From positions 1,178,001 through 1,242,000 of the forward strand of contig NZ_RKLT01000001.1 of assembly GCF_019599505.1 (NCBI RefSeq): a DNA stretch of 64,000 nt. The letters run 5' to 3'. The notes beneath the pieces are model-generated. The model saw only the letters and a program-made list of their open reading frames with translations. It did no database searches and had not been told where the DNA came from. Origin of the DNA: Haloarcula nitratireducens (GTDB taxonomy: Archaea; Halobacteriota; Halobacteria; Halobacteriales; Haloarculaceae). Shown here piece after piece: positions 34,732 through 43,543 of the stretch; the first letter of the stretch is position 1; every line of letters begins with the position of its first letter. The position numbers and the translations under genes are program-made.

Positions 34732-36078
34732 CTACTCGGTGAGTTGGATCATGTTACCGTTTCGGGTAACGTGGAGGTCGCGGCCGACCTTGTAGCCCTG
34801 GTTCTCGGCGAGGTCCACGTACGGCGCGAACCCTTTGAGGCTCTGGTGAGCGGGGATGACGTGCTGTGGCTGCAGCGCCTGGAGCATCTCGTAGTGTCCT
34901 TCCTCTCGAAGGTGGCCCGAGACGTGGATGTCGTCGTAGATGCGAGCGCCCTGCATGCCCAGCAGTTTCTCGGACTGGTAGCGCTGGCCCTCGTTGGTCG
35001 GCTCCGGGATGACCCGGGCCGAGAAGAGGACCTTGTCGCCGTCGTCCAGTTCGTATGGCGTCTCGCCGCGGCCCATGCGGGTGAGCATCGCGCGCGGTTC
35101 GCCCTGGTGGCCCGTCACGATGGGCAGGAAGTTCTCCTTGCCCTCGTTCATGATGCGCTTGAACGTGCGGTCGACGGACTTGCGGTGGCCGTACATCCCC
35201 AGATCGTCGGGGAAGTCCACGAAGTCCAGTCGCTCCGCGGTACCGGAGTACTTCTCCATCGAGCGGCCCAGCAGCACCGGCTGGCGGCCGATGTCCTCGG
35301 CGAACTCGACGAGGCTCTTCACGCGGGCGATGTGGCTGGAGAACGTCGTGGCGACGATCCCGCCGTCGTAGTGCTCGATGCTCTCCATGACGTCCCTGAG
35401 GTGTCGACGCGCGACGGACTCGGAGGGGGTCCGACCCTTCCGACCGGCGTTCGTACAGTCCTCGATGTAACAGAGGACGCCCTCGCCCTCGCGGCCGATC
35501 TCGCGGAAGCGCTTCATGTCGATGGGGTCGCCCAGCACCGGCGTGTGGTCCATCCGCTTGTCCAGGCCGTAGACGACCGCGCCCTCCGGCGTGTGGAGGA
35601 CGGGGTTGATGGCGTCGATGATGGAGTGGGTGACGTTGACGAACTCCAGCTCGGTGCGCTCGCCGATCTGCATCGTCTCGCCGGCCTCCATCTTCTGGAG
35701 GTCGTTCTGGACGCCGAACTTCTCCTCGCCCTTGATCTGCTGTTTGACGAGCTCGATGGTGAAGGGCGTGGCGACGATGGGCGCGTCGTAGCGGTGTGCG
35801 AGCTTCGATATCGCGCCGATGTGGTCCAGGTGACCGTGCGTCGGCACGATGGCCTTGACGTCGCCCTCGAGGTCGGACATGACGCGGTCATCCGGGATCG
35901 CGCCCATGTCGATGAGGTCGAGCGAGTGCATCCGCTCGGTCTCGACGTTGTCGTGAATCAGTACCTTCGAGAGGTTCAGGCCCATGTCGAAGATGACGAC
36001 GTCGTCCCCCGCACGGACGGCCGTCATCTGTCGGCCCACAGCCTCGTATCCGCCAATTGTTGCGATTTCGACTTCCAT
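34732..36078 (-). CDS. rnj: ribonuclease J (archaeal aRNase J)
   Basis: The 448-residue metallo-beta-lactamase/beta-CASP nuclease degrades RNA 5' to 3'. Metal ligands are in [10 protein letters not shown] near residue 80 and the later [11 protein letters not shown]; beta-CASP features include [28 protein letters not shown] and the C-terminal [14 protein letters not shown] followed by [10 protein letters not shown]. Neighbours mvk, ipk, and idsA form a cluster conserved in haloarchaea. No close TATA box was found; a TTTTAAG element over 200 nt upstream could be its promoter, implying a long leader. Confidence 0.95.
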   Translation of the reverse strand: MEVEIATIGGYEAVGRQMTAVRAGDDVVIFDMGLNLSKVLIHDNVETERMHSLDLIDMGAIPDDRVMSDLEGDVKAIVPTHGHLDHIGAISKLAHRYDAPIVATPFTIELVKQQIKGEEKFGVQNDLQKMEAGETMQIGERTELEFVNVTHSIIDAINPVLHTPEGAVVYGLDKRMDHTPVLGDPIDMKRFREIGREGEGVLCYIEDCTNAGRKGRTPSESVARRHLRDVMESIEHYDGGIVATTFSSHIARVKSLVEFAEDIGRQPVLLGRSMEKYSGTAERLDFVDFPDDLGMYGHRKSVDRTFKRIMNEGKENFLPIVTGHQGEPRAMLTRMGRGETPYELDDGDKVLFSARVIPEPTNEGQRYQSEKLLGMQGARIYDDIHVSGHLREEGHYEMLQALQPQHVIPAHQSLKGFAPYVDLAENQGYKVGRDLHVTRNGNMIQLTE

Positions 36079-36344
36079 GGTTGTAGCTCCGAGTGGAGCC
36101 GGCCGCGAGCACGCGGTTGGTGGTGGCGACGACGGTAACCGCCGAAACGGCGTCTCGATTCCGATGGGTGGCGAGGCCGGCCGGGTAGACCCGTAGCCTC
36201 GGTTCCCGTAGTGGAAGGGACTCGCGTCCCGACGACTTTTCCCCCGTCGTCTGCCGGCCGCCGAACCGCGGGTCGCGGGCGGCCGTGCGCTCGGTTACGC
36301 GGGAGTACAACGCGGCTTCTTAAAACGATGTGGGTTCCGTCCGC
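36079..36344 (-). promoter_or_regulatory. 266-bp region before RNase J, possible long leader
   Basis: No gene is visible. On the minus strand CGTTTTAAGAAG at about 36317-36328 could be a TATA box, giving an rnj leader of about 215 nt, or a T-rich terminator for the preceding membrane-protein gene. The interval is GC-rich with several short inverted repeats such as CGGCCGGC. Confidence 0.35.
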
Positions 36345-37691
36345 TCACTCGTCGTCCAGCGCGTCAGACAGCGGGTCGCTGTCCGAGTCGACTTCGAACC
36401 TGCGGGTACTGCCAGCGGTCTCGGGGTCGTCCTCGTCGTTCGGCTGGTCGGCGACCGCCTCGTCCGTTGCGTCCGCCGCGGTGGCGTCCGTCGCGGCCGA
36501 GTCGTCCTCGACGCGCGTCTCCTCAGCCGTCGGGCGCTCGAACGGGTCGCTCTCGTCACTCGACTCCTCGCCGAACAGGTCGTCCGTCGTCCGCGGTCCG
36601 TCTGTCGGCTCACCGCGACCTCCCCTCGTGTCCGTTCCCACGTCCGGGTCGGTCTGGCCCTCGGTACCCCAATCGGCGAAGTCGGGCGCGTCGCCCGCGG
36701 TCTCGTCATCGTCCGTTTCGGTCGTTTTCGCCTGCGACTCGCGCTGCTCGAACTCCGTCGGGTCCGGTGGCGACCACTCCTGCGGTGCCTCGCTCTCCGC
36801 CGAAGTCGGCTCGTTCTCCCCGTTCGCTTCACGCGCCGTCGGCTCCCCCGCGGCGTCGCTCGGGGCGTCCGCCGTCGGTCCGCCGAAGATGCTTCCGTCG
36901 TCGGGCTCCCCCGTCGGGTCCACAGCGGCGTCGTCTGTCCCGGTAGCGGTCGCCTCGCTCGAAGGGGCGTCGTCGGTGGGTTCGGCCCCCGGAACGCCGA
37001 CATCCGTCGCCGTCTGCCGGTCCGTGACTGACTCCCGATCAGCCGTCGTCCCGTCCTCGGTTCCGGCCGCTGCCGACGGCGACTGTGCCGGTTCCCGCGT
37101 CGTTTCCGCCGGCTCCGACTCCGTCGAAGCCGCCGAACTCGAACCGCCTCGCCGTTGGCCGGGTCGGTTGACGCCCACGGGGTCGTCGGGGTCCGCTGCG
37201 GGCGGTTGCGTCTCCGATCGCTGGGGCGGCGCCTCCGCGTCGTCGGTAGCCGCCGTGGCCCCGCCGACCGCTGCACCAGTCGCGGCGGTCGCCGCGCCCG
37301 CGGGTTGACGTTCGTCAGTCGTTTCCTGGCTATCGGCCCTCGCAGTCCCCTCAGTGGTCGCAGACTCGTCGCTCGGTTCGTCCGCGACTCGCTCGGCGAC
37401 CGATTCCCCGTCCGTCGCCGCGACGGCGGCGGCGGCACCGACCCGCGTCGCGTCGGCGACGAGTTTGTGGGCGAGGCCGAACAGCCCCGACAGCGTGAGG
37501 AGGACGCCGATACCGGCGACGGCGACGCCTAAGAGCGCGCGATTCGTCTCGACTGTCGGGGAGGTCGCACTCGACGCGCCGAGGACCATTCCTATTCCGA
37601 CGAACGCGCCCCCGACGACGCTCACGACGAGAAAGTACCCGACGAAGCGCGTGCCGTATCGATAAACGTCCAATAAGCTAACGGCAGACAT
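36345..37691 (-). CDS. two-helix membrane protein with long disordered acidic domain (DUF7139-like)
   Basis: The 448-residue protein has two membrane helices near residues 15-40 (FVGYFLVVSVVGGAFVGIGM) and 52-75 (LLGVAVAGIGVLLTLSGLFG). Residues 95-448 form a low-complexity tail rich in Glu, Asp, Thr, Ser, Pro and Ala with few hydrophobics, predicted disordered and probably cytoplasmic. The start ATG has a CTATTTGA element 26 nt upstream. The position between ipk and rnj is where haloarchaeal genomes commonly carry a membrane protein of this type (DUF7139, from memory). Function unknown. Confidence 0.75.
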   Translation of the reverse strand: MSAVSLLDVYRYGTRFVGYFLVVSVVGGAFVGIGMVLGASSATSPTVETNRALLGVAVAGIGVLLTLSGLFGLAHKLVADATRVGAAAAVAATDGESVAERVADEPSDESATTEGTARADSQETTDERQPAGAATAATGAAVGGATAATDDAEAPPQRSETQPPAADPDDPVGVNRPGQRRGGSSSAASTESEPAETTREPAQSPSAAAGTEDGTTADRESVTDRQTATDVGVPGAEPTDDAPSSEATATGTDDAAVDPTGEPDDGSIFGGPTADAPSDAAGEPTAREANGENEPTSAESEAPQEWSPPDPTEFEQRESQAKTTETDDDETAGDAPDFADWGTEGQTDPDVGTDTRGGRGEPTDGPRTTDDLFGEESSDESDPFERPTAEETRVEDDSAATDATAADATDEAVADQPNDEDDPETAGSTRRFEVDSDSDPLSDALDDE

Positions 37692-37714
37692 TGTACGACA
37701 ATACCCAACGTCGG

Positions 37715-37722
37715 TCAAATAG
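37715..37722 (-). promoter_or_regulatory. TATA box of the DUF7139-like gene
   Basis: The minus strand reads CTATTTGA, centred about 27 nt before the ATG. It shows that this gene has its own leaderless promoter even though it follows ipk by only 46 bp. Confidence 0.5.
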
Positions 37723-37737
37723 GTTACGCCGGCAGTA

Positions 37738-38475
37738 TCACTCGGCGTCAACGGTCGTCCCCGGCGACTCACCGGCGAAGAACGCGGGGAGGGCGTCGGG
37801 ACCGAAGACGTGGGCCGGGCTCTCCAGTGCGAGCAGCGCTCGAACCTTTCCGGCCATCCCGCCGGAGACGTCGGTCGCATCGCTCCCGCCGAGGGCCGCC
37901 GCCACGTCGTCGAAGGCGGTGACTCGCTCGATCACCTCGCCGGACTCGGAGAGGACGCCCGGAACCGTCGAGCAGACGCCGACCCGGTCCGCGCCCACGG
38001 CGGGCGCGAGTTCGACGACGAGTTCGTCGCCGCTGAGGACGGTGACGCCCTCGCCCTCGTGGGCGACGAGGTCGCCGTGGAGCACCGGCACGAACCCCTC
38101 GCCGAGCAGCGTCTCGACCTGTCCGGTGGGCAACGAGAGCGCCCCGTCGGCGTCGCGGTGGCCCGCCGAGAACGGATGGACCGGGACCGCCGGCACGCCC
38201 CGGTCGGTCAGCGAGGCGACCACTCTGGCGTTCAGTCGCTTCATCGCGCCGTGTATCGCGTCTACGCCAGCGACGTCGCGGGTCCCCTCGGTCGTGCTGA
38301 CGCCGTACTCGGCGGCGTGGTGGTGGCCGAAGCTCCCGCCGCCGTGGACGACGACGAGGTCCGCGTCCGCGCCGGCGACGGCGTCGGCCGCCGCCGCGAG
38401 CCCCGCGTCGTCGACCGTCTCCGGTTCGTCCTTCTCGGTGACGACGCTCCCGCCGAGTTTGAGGACGACGGTCAT
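37738..38475 (-). CDS. ipk: isopentenyl phosphate kinase
   Basis: The 245-residue amino-acid-kinase-fold enzyme phosphorylates isopentenyl phosphate to isopentenyl diphosphate, the last step of the archaeal mevalonate pathway. TVVLKLGGSVVTEKD at the N-terminus and VVHGGGSFGHHHAAEYG near residue 45 (with the conserved His that sets specificity) are clear. VLSGDELVVELAPAVGADRV follows, and SDATDVSGGMAGKVRALLAL lies near the C-terminus. It overlaps mvk by four bases (ATGA), so the two are coupled. Confidence 0.94.
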   Translation of the reverse strand: MTVVLKLGGSVVTEKDEPETVDDAGLAAAADAVAGADADLVVVHGGGSFGHHHAAEYGVSTTEGTRDVAGVDAIHGAMKRLNARVVASLTDRGVPAVPVHPFSAGHRDADGALSLPTGQVETLLGEGFVPVLHGDLVAHEGEGVTVLSGDELVVELAPAVGADRVGVCSTVPGVLSESGEVIERVTAFDDVAAALGGSDATDVSGGMAGKVRALLALESPAHVFGPDALPAFFAGESPGTTVDAE

Positions 38476-39455
38476 TCCCGCCGGACTCCCTCGGTGTCCA
38501 GTTCCGCCCGGAAGGCGTCCTCACAGCCCGGCGTGTACTTCAGGGCGGTGAGCGCGTCGTCGCTCTCGTCCAGCGCGACGATACAGCCGCCACCGCCGGC
38601 ACCGGTGAGCTTCGCGCCGACCGCGCCGGCGTCCCTGGCGGCCCACACCATCGTATCCAGCGACCGAGAGGAGACGCCGAGCGCCGACAGCAGCCCGTGG
38701 TTGAAGTTCATCAGCTCCCCCAGCGACTCGTAGTCGTCCGTGCCGAGGACGTTCTCTCCCTCCCGGACGACGTCGCCGATAGCGCTGACGGTGTCGGCCG
38801 CGAAGTCGTGCTCGTCGCGGAGCCGGCGGACGCCGGCGACGAGCGCTCCCGTATCGCCGGCCCCGCCATCGAACCCGATGACGAACGGGAGGTTGCCGAT
38901 CCCGTCGAGCGTCCGGCAGTCGTCGCCCTCGACGCGGACCGCGCCGCCGACGGCCGAACAGAACGTATCGGCACGCGAGGCCTGCCCGTCCTGTACCGCC
39001 GACTCGACCCGATAGGCGCGGTCGGCGATCTCCCGGGGCGAGAGCGAAACGCCCAACTCCCGGGTCGCGGCGTCGATGGCCGCGACGACGACCGCCGCCG
39101 AGGAACCGAGCCCCGCCCCCAGCGGGATGTCGCTCTCGATCTGTATCTCGAAGCCGGCGTCCGGCGCATCCGTCGCCTCCCGGACCTGCGAGACCGCCTC
39201 GTTGACGTAGCCCATCGCCGCCTCGACGAGCGGTCGCTCCGCCTCGACGTCCGGCCGCGCGTCGCCGTCGCCGTCGTACTCGACGGTGAAGCCGTCGAGC
39301 TTGAGGTCGTCCGCGTGAACGCGCAACCCGTCTTCTCGCTCGGTGGCCGTCACCCGCGCCCGGCGTTCGATGGCGCACGGGACCGCCGGCTCACCGTAGA
39401 CGACCGCGTGTTCCCCGAACAGATACACCTTGCCGGGGGCACTCGACGTAACCAT
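38472..39455 (-). CDS. mvk: mevalonate kinase
   Basis: The 327-residue GHMP kinase phosphorylates mevalonate with ATP. Motif 1 is APGKVYLFGEHAVVYGEPAV at the N-terminus, motif 2 is the ATP-binding DIPLGAGLGSSAAVVVA near residue 112, and motif 3 is LTGAGGGGCIVAL near 290. A CGCCTAATCC element about 27 nt upstream suggests a leaderless start. It is the first gene of the mvk-ipk pair in the lipid-synthesis cluster. Confidence 0.96.
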   Translation of the reverse strand: MVTSSAPGKVYLFGEHAVVYGEPAVPCAIERRARVTATEREDGLRVHADDLKLDGFTVEYDGDGDARPDVEAERPLVEAAMGYVNEAVSQVREATDAPDAGFEIQIESDIPLGAGLGSSAAVVVAAIDAATRELGVSLSPREIADRAYRVESAVQDGQASRADTFCSAVGGAVRVEGDDCRTLDGIGNLPFVIGFDGGAGDTGALVAGVRRLRDEHDFAADTVSAIGDVVREGENVLGTDDYESLGELMNFNHGLLSALGVSSRSLDTMVWAARDAGAVGAKLTGAGGGGCIVALDESDDALTALKYTPGCEDAFRAELDTEGVRRE

Positions 39456-39618
39456 ACCCGTTCGTGTACCCGGAGAGGATTAGGCGTTTTCGGAGCGAGA
39501 TTCCGGGTTCGACGCCGACCGCTCGCTCGCGGTTCGGGACGATACGCGAGGTGACAACGGTAAAAACCGATTTTCAGCCTCCTGAAAGCACTTTTAGCGG
39601 TGCGCGGAACGACCGGGT

Positions 39619-40482
39619 ATGAACCGCCGCCGACTGCTCGCCTCGTGCGGAACGTGCCTCGCCGGTCTCGCCGGGTGCCTCTCGGAGTCGCCCGCGGGCT
39701 CGGACGATACCCCGAACCGGACCGAGGCCTCACCGAGCGAGACCACCACCGACTCGCCGGCGGGATCGCCGACCGAACGCATCTCAGGGACAGAGCCCGA
39801 CGCGACCCTCGCCGTCGGAGACCTCGTCGTCCGGAAGTCGGTTCGGTACGAGTCCACGATGGGGTCGGGCGGCGTGCTCACCGCCCGCGGCCGGCAGTAC
39901 GTCGTGGCTTCGGTACGGGGACCACGAGACGCCTCGACCGGCGGGTTCTCGTTAGTGACCGACTCGGAGTCGTGGGACCCCGGACTTCCCGATACCGCCG
40001 GAGCCAGAAACCACTCCGTCGCGGGCATCGAGCGACCGTTTCTCGCGTTCACGCTTCCGTCGCCGCTGTCGGCGTCGAATCCGCGGATCCGACGCGACGG
40101 CGAGAACACCGAATGGTCGCTCCCGGCGGGCGCGACTGAGGCGCTCGCCGCCTCTTCCCCCCGGTTCGAACTCGACAGCGTGACCGTTCCCGAGGCGGTC
40201 TCGCAGGGGGAACCGCTCACTGTGTCGCTCTCGGCGACGAACGTCTCCGAGACCGACGGGCGATTCCTCGCGGCGATCTACTGGCCGACGAAGCGCATCG
40301 CGGACGACGACGAATCGCACGTCGTCGAGCGGACCGTCGCCGCTGGCGAGTCGGTATCTGCGTCGCTGGACATAGACACGGAATACACGACGAACGAAGT
40401 CGAGACGATACCGCTGCGAATTCGCGGTCACGTCACCGCCGAGCGAGACGTTAATGTGGAGGACGTCTCGACGGACTGGTAA
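39619..40482 (+). CDS. Tat-type lipoprotein of unknown function
   Basis: The 287-residue protein starts MNRRRLLASCGTCLAGLAGC, a twin-arginine signal with a lipobox (LAGC), the standard haloarchaeal lipoprotein export signal. A Ser/Thr/Pro/Asp-rich linker to about residue 60 follows, then two beta-rich regions; the later one has SVTVPEAVSQGEPLTVSLSA and VVERTVAAGESVSASLDI, resembling an immunoglobulin-like fold. It would be anchored to the outer face of the membrane. No catalytic motif is visible. It is divergent from mvk. Confidence 0.8.
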   Translation: MNRRRLLASCGTCLAGLAGCLSESPAGSDDTPNRTEASPSETTTDSPAGSPTERISGTEPDATLAVGDLVVRKSVRYESTMGSGGVLTARGRQYVVASVRGPRDASTGGFSLVTDSESWDPGLPDTAGARNHSVAGIERPFLAFTLPSPLSASNPRIRRDGENTEWSLPAGATEALAASSPRFELDSVTVPEAVSQGEPLTVSLSATNVSETDGRFLAAIYWPTKRIADDDESHVVERTVAAGESVSASLDIDTEYTTNEVETIPLRIRGHVTAERDVNVEDVSTDW

Positions 40483-40489
40483 CGGCCGG

Positions 40490-41830
40490 CTAGTCTCGTC
40501 TCTCCACCCGCATCGACATCTCCTGTCGGGGATGGGCGGTCAGCGACGGCATCAGTTCGAGCGGCGTCTCCCCTTCGAAGTCGAGGCGGTATCGCTTCGC
40601 CGTCGTCGCGGTGATGAGTTGCGCCTCCAGCATGGCGAGGTGTTTGCCGATGCAGTGTCGCGGCCCGCCGCCGAACGGGAAGTACGCGAAGCGCGGTCGC
40701 TCTTCCGCGCGTTCGGGCCGCCAGCGGTCGGGGTCGAACGCCTCCGGGTCGTCGTAGAAGCGTTCCGAGCGGTGGACGCCCCACTGGGGGAGCATCAGCG
40801 TCGTTCCCGCTTCGACCGAATAGCCCGACAGTTCCACGTCCTCGGTTGGTTCACGGAAGATGGTGTACACCGGCGGGTACAGCCGCATCGCCTCCTGAAT
40901 CACCCGTTCCAAATAATCGAGTTCGCGGACGTGTTCCATCCCCGGTCGCTCGTCGCCGACGACCTCGTCGAGTTCCTGGTGGACCTTCCGTTCGGCCTCG
41001 GGGTGTTCCGACAGCAGGAACCACGTGTAGGTGAGCGTCAGCGCCGTCGTGTCGTGGCCCGCCAACAGCATCGTCATCATCTCGTCGCGCAGCTGCTCGG
41101 CCGTCTGCTCGCCGTCGTCGCGCGCTCGGATGAGCACCGAGAGGAAGTCCATCGGCCCGTCGGCGTCGGTCCCGACGTCCGCCTCGCGGACGGCGACGAT
41201 GTCGTCCAGCACCTCGTCCAGCGTTTCGACGGCGCTGTCGAACTCGGCGTCGTCCGGCATCGGCATCCAGTCGGGCGCGGCGAACCGGATCGGGTCCGGT
41301 TCGAAGCGCTGGCCCAGCGGGACGAGCTGCTCCTCGATGGTCCGGACCCGCTGTTCGGAGAGTTCGACGCCCATCATCAGGTCGAGGATGACGTCGAGGG
41401 TTACCCGCGTCATCTCCTGCTCGACATCGACGACGTGGCTCGTCTCCCAGCCCGCGATGCGGTCCTCGGCGTGGTCCGTGATCCGATCTGCCATCCCGGC
41501 CAGTCGCCCCATCGAGAACGCCGGATTCCCCAGTCGCCGCTGCCGTTCCCACGTCTCGCCCTCGCTCAACAGCAGTCCCTCGCCGAGTAAATCGCCGAGG
41601 GCGTCGCCCTGGAAGTCCGGCTTGCGGAACCGGTCGGCCTCCGAGACCAGCACCCGCTCGATCGCCGTCGGGTCACAGAGCATGAGGGTGTCCATCGGTC
41701 CCATATCGAACCGGGCCACGTCGCCGTAGGCCGTCTCCAGCGCCGAGATGAACCGAAACGGATCGTTCGCGTACGTTCGACTACTTCCGAACAGCGGTTC
41801 CCCTTTCGGTCCCGGCGGGGTCTTCGACAT
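40490..41830 (-). CDS. cytochrome P450
   Basis: The 446-residue monooxygenase has all core motifs: the I-helix oxygen-activation site MLLAGHDTTALTLTY near residue 255, ExxR in QEAMRLYPPVYT near 310, and the heme-ligand loop FPFGGGPRHCIGKHLAMLEA with the thiolate Cys near 393. It lacks a membrane anchor. Haloarchaea carry CYP174-type P450s and this may be one, but that subfamily is a guess. Substrate is unknown and no redox partner gene is adjacent. It ends close to the convergent lipoprotein gene, and the preceding membrane gene remnant runs into its start. Confidence 0.93.
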   Translation of the reverse strand: MSKTPPGPKGEPLFGSSRTYANDPFRFISALETAYGDVARFDMGPMDTLMLCDPTAIERVLVSEADRFRKPDFQGDALGDLLGEGLLLSEGETWERQRRLGNPAFSMGRLAGMADRITDHAEDRIAGWETSHVVDVEQEMTRVTLDVILDLMMGVELSEQRVRTIEEQLVPLGQRFEPDPIRFAAPDWMPMPDDAEFDSAVETLDEVLDDIVAVREADVGTDADGPMDFLSVLIRARDDGEQTAEQLRDEMMTMLLAGHDTTALTLTYTWFLLSEHPEAERKVHQELDEVVGDERPGMEHVRELDYLERVIQEAMRLYPPVYTIFREPTEDVELSGYSVEAGTTLMLPQWGVHRSERFYDDPEAFDPDRWRPERAEERPRFAYFPFGGGPRHCIGKHLAMLEAQLITATTAKRYRLDFEGETPLELMPSLTAHPRQEMSMRVERRD

Positions 41831-42211
41831 AGCGGCGGTTAGGACCGGACACGTTTGAATCGAATGCCAAACTGCGTCGCCGCTCGGCCGAAGCGTCCCC
41901 GCAGAGCCAGCGGCCTGGGTCTAGGTTCCAGTCGGTGTACCGACGCGTCCACGTCCCGGCCAACCCGCCGACGGCGCTCAGGCCGACCGCGTACGCGAGG
42001 AAGAACCCGAACGCGAGCCACAGGAAAAGGTCGTAGGCCGTCGACGACGGCGCGATCCGAATCCGAAGAGTCCGGAGACGTACAGCGCCGGGACGAACAG
42101 CGCCAGCAGCGGGACCATCGCCGCGACCCCGGCGAGCGACGAAAACGGTATCATCGAGAGGGCGAGCGTCACGAGCGCGCCCCACCCCGCGTCCGTCAGC
42201 GTCTCGCGCAT
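41781..42211 (-). pseudogene. frameshifted DUF5518-like membrane protein
   Basis: The first 50 codons from the ATG encode two helices, ALVTLALSMIPFSSLAGVAA and VPLLALFVPALYVSGLFGFG. The reading then turns arginine-rich, while a different frame continues with SSTAYDLFLWLAFGFFLAYA and VGLSAVGGLAGTW, matching the second half of the intact neighbour downstream at 42264. A net one-base loss near 42045-42055 explains this. The second frame has no stop until inside the P450 gene. A TATA box remains upstream (42239-42246), so decay is recent or the shift is a sequencing error. Confidence 0.65.
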
Positions 42212-42238
42212 CTCAGCCGCCGCTATCGAGCGCTGTCG

Positions 42239-42246
42239 TGATATAA
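42239..42246 (-). promoter_or_regulatory. TATA box before the frameshifted gene
   Basis: The minus strand reads GGTTATATC, centred about 30 nt before the ATG of the frameshifted membrane gene. Its intactness suggests that the gene was recently functional. Confidence 0.4.
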
Positions 42247-42263
42247 CCGCCCGTGAGTGACCG

Positions 42264-42644
42264 TCAGTTGCCGATGTCCGTCTCGTACTTCACGTAGTTA
42301 CCCAGCCAGCCGCCAAGGGCGCTCAGCCCGACGACGTAGACGGCCGAGAACAGGCCGACGAGGACGAGGAAGGCGAAGCCGAACGCGCCGAACCCGACCG
42401 GCATCCCGCCGCTGAGGACGAGGCCGAAGAGGACGACGAAGACGAAGACGGCGACGATCGCCGAGAACACGAGGCCGATGAGGCCGGAGACGACCCCGAC
42501 GCGGAGGCCGTCGTTCCGGTCGCCGCCCTGGAGGTAGCCGGCGAGCGCACCGCCGAAGACGGGCGCGAAGGGGACGAACGAACTCAGGAGGGCTGTCGCG
42601 ACTGCGCCGATGACCGCGTTGAGGAGGGTGTCTTGCTCTGCCAT
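42264..42644 (-). CDS. DUF5518-family membrane protein
   Basis: The 126-residue protein has four hydrophobic helices (ALLSSFVPFAPVFGGALAGY, then GVVSGLIGLVFSAIVAVFVF, VVLFGLVLSGGMPVGFGAFG and FLVLVGLFSAVYVVGLSALG) with the GGALAGYLQGGDRNDGLRVG turn typical of DUF5518, a haloarchaeal membrane family with no known function. The neighbouring frameshifted gene is its paralogue, indicating a tandem duplication. Confidence 0.8.
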   Translation of the reverse strand: MAEQDTLLNAVIGAVATALLSSFVPFAPVFGGALAGYLQGGDRNDGLRVGVVSGLIGLVFSAIVAVFVFVVLFGLVLSGGMPVGFGAFGFAFLVLVGLFSAVYVVGLSALGGWLGNYVKYETDIGN

Positions 42645-42754
42645 CAGCCCTGCTACTCGAGGGTGTATGGTATGTTTTGTGCTGTAGCGGGGACGAATCG
42701 GGCGTTACCACTCCTCGAAGCGGTGAGCCGCGAAAACGAAGCGAGCGCGCGAAC

Positions 42755-43543
42755 TCAGATCTCGGACTCGAAGTCGTCGAGCCCGTAGGACGGCTCGGCA
42801 CCGCGGCGGTCGAGCGTCTCGTTGGCCAGCAGCCAGTAGACGACCGACAGCGCCTTTCGCCCCTTGTTGTTCGTCGGGACGACCAGGTCCACGTTGGACG
42901 TGGTGTTGTTGGAGTCGCACATGGCGATGACCGGGATGCCGACCGTGATGGCCTCCTTGACGGCCTGCGCGTCGCCGATCGGGTCGGTGACGACCACGAC
43001 GTCCGGTTCGATGTAGCCGTCGTAGTCCGGGTTCGTCAGCGTCCCGGGGATGAACCGGCCCGTGCGGGCGCGAGCGCCGACGGCCTCGGCGAACTTCTCT
43101 GCCGGGAACCGACCGTACTGGCGCGACGAGGCCACGAGGATCTGCTCGGGCTCGTAGTTGGCCAGGAAGTCCGCGGCGGTGCGGATGCGCTGGTCGGTCA
43201 TCGAGACGTCCAGCACGTAGAGACCGTCGTCGCGGACGCGGTGGATGAACCGCTCCATGTCCTTGGTCTTCTGCTGGGTCCCGATGTGGACGCCCGCGCC
43301 GAGGTAGTCCTCGACGGGGATGAGGAGGTCCGCTTCCGACTGCTCGCCGGGCATGACGTCCTCGTCCATCTGCGGTCCGGCGTCTTCGGCTTCTTCTGTC
43401 TCTGCCTCGGCCGCCTCGTCGGCGGCGTCGGCGGGCTGTTCGGCTTCCGTCTCGGGCTCGGCGTCGGTCGCTTCGTCGTCCTCCTCGGACGGGTCGAAGT
43501 CGGACTCGGACGCGTCGAGACCCTCTTTTTCGTTCCCGCTCAT
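42755..43543 (-). CDS. rps2: ribosomal protein S2 with acidic N-terminal extension
   Basis: Residues 70-262 form a normal small-subunit S2: [59 protein letters not shown] and [20 protein letters not shown]. The first 65 residues are an extension of Glu, Asp and Ala, much longer than in most archaeal S2 proteins. It is the last gene of the long transcription/translation operon and overlaps eno by four bases. Confidence 0.96.
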   Translation of the reverse strand: MSGNEKEGLDASESDFDPSEEDDEATDAEPETEAEQPADAADEAAEAETEEAEDAGPQMDEDVMPGEQSEADLLIPVEDYLGAGVHIGTQQKTKDMERFIHRVRDDGLYVLDVSMTDQRIRTAADFLANYEPEQILVASSRQYGRFPAEKFAEAVGARARTGRFIPGTLTNPDYDGYIEPDVVVVTDPIGDAQAVKEAITVGIPVIAMCDSNNTTSNVDLVVPTNNKGRKALSVVYWLLANETLDRRGAEPSYGLDDFESEI

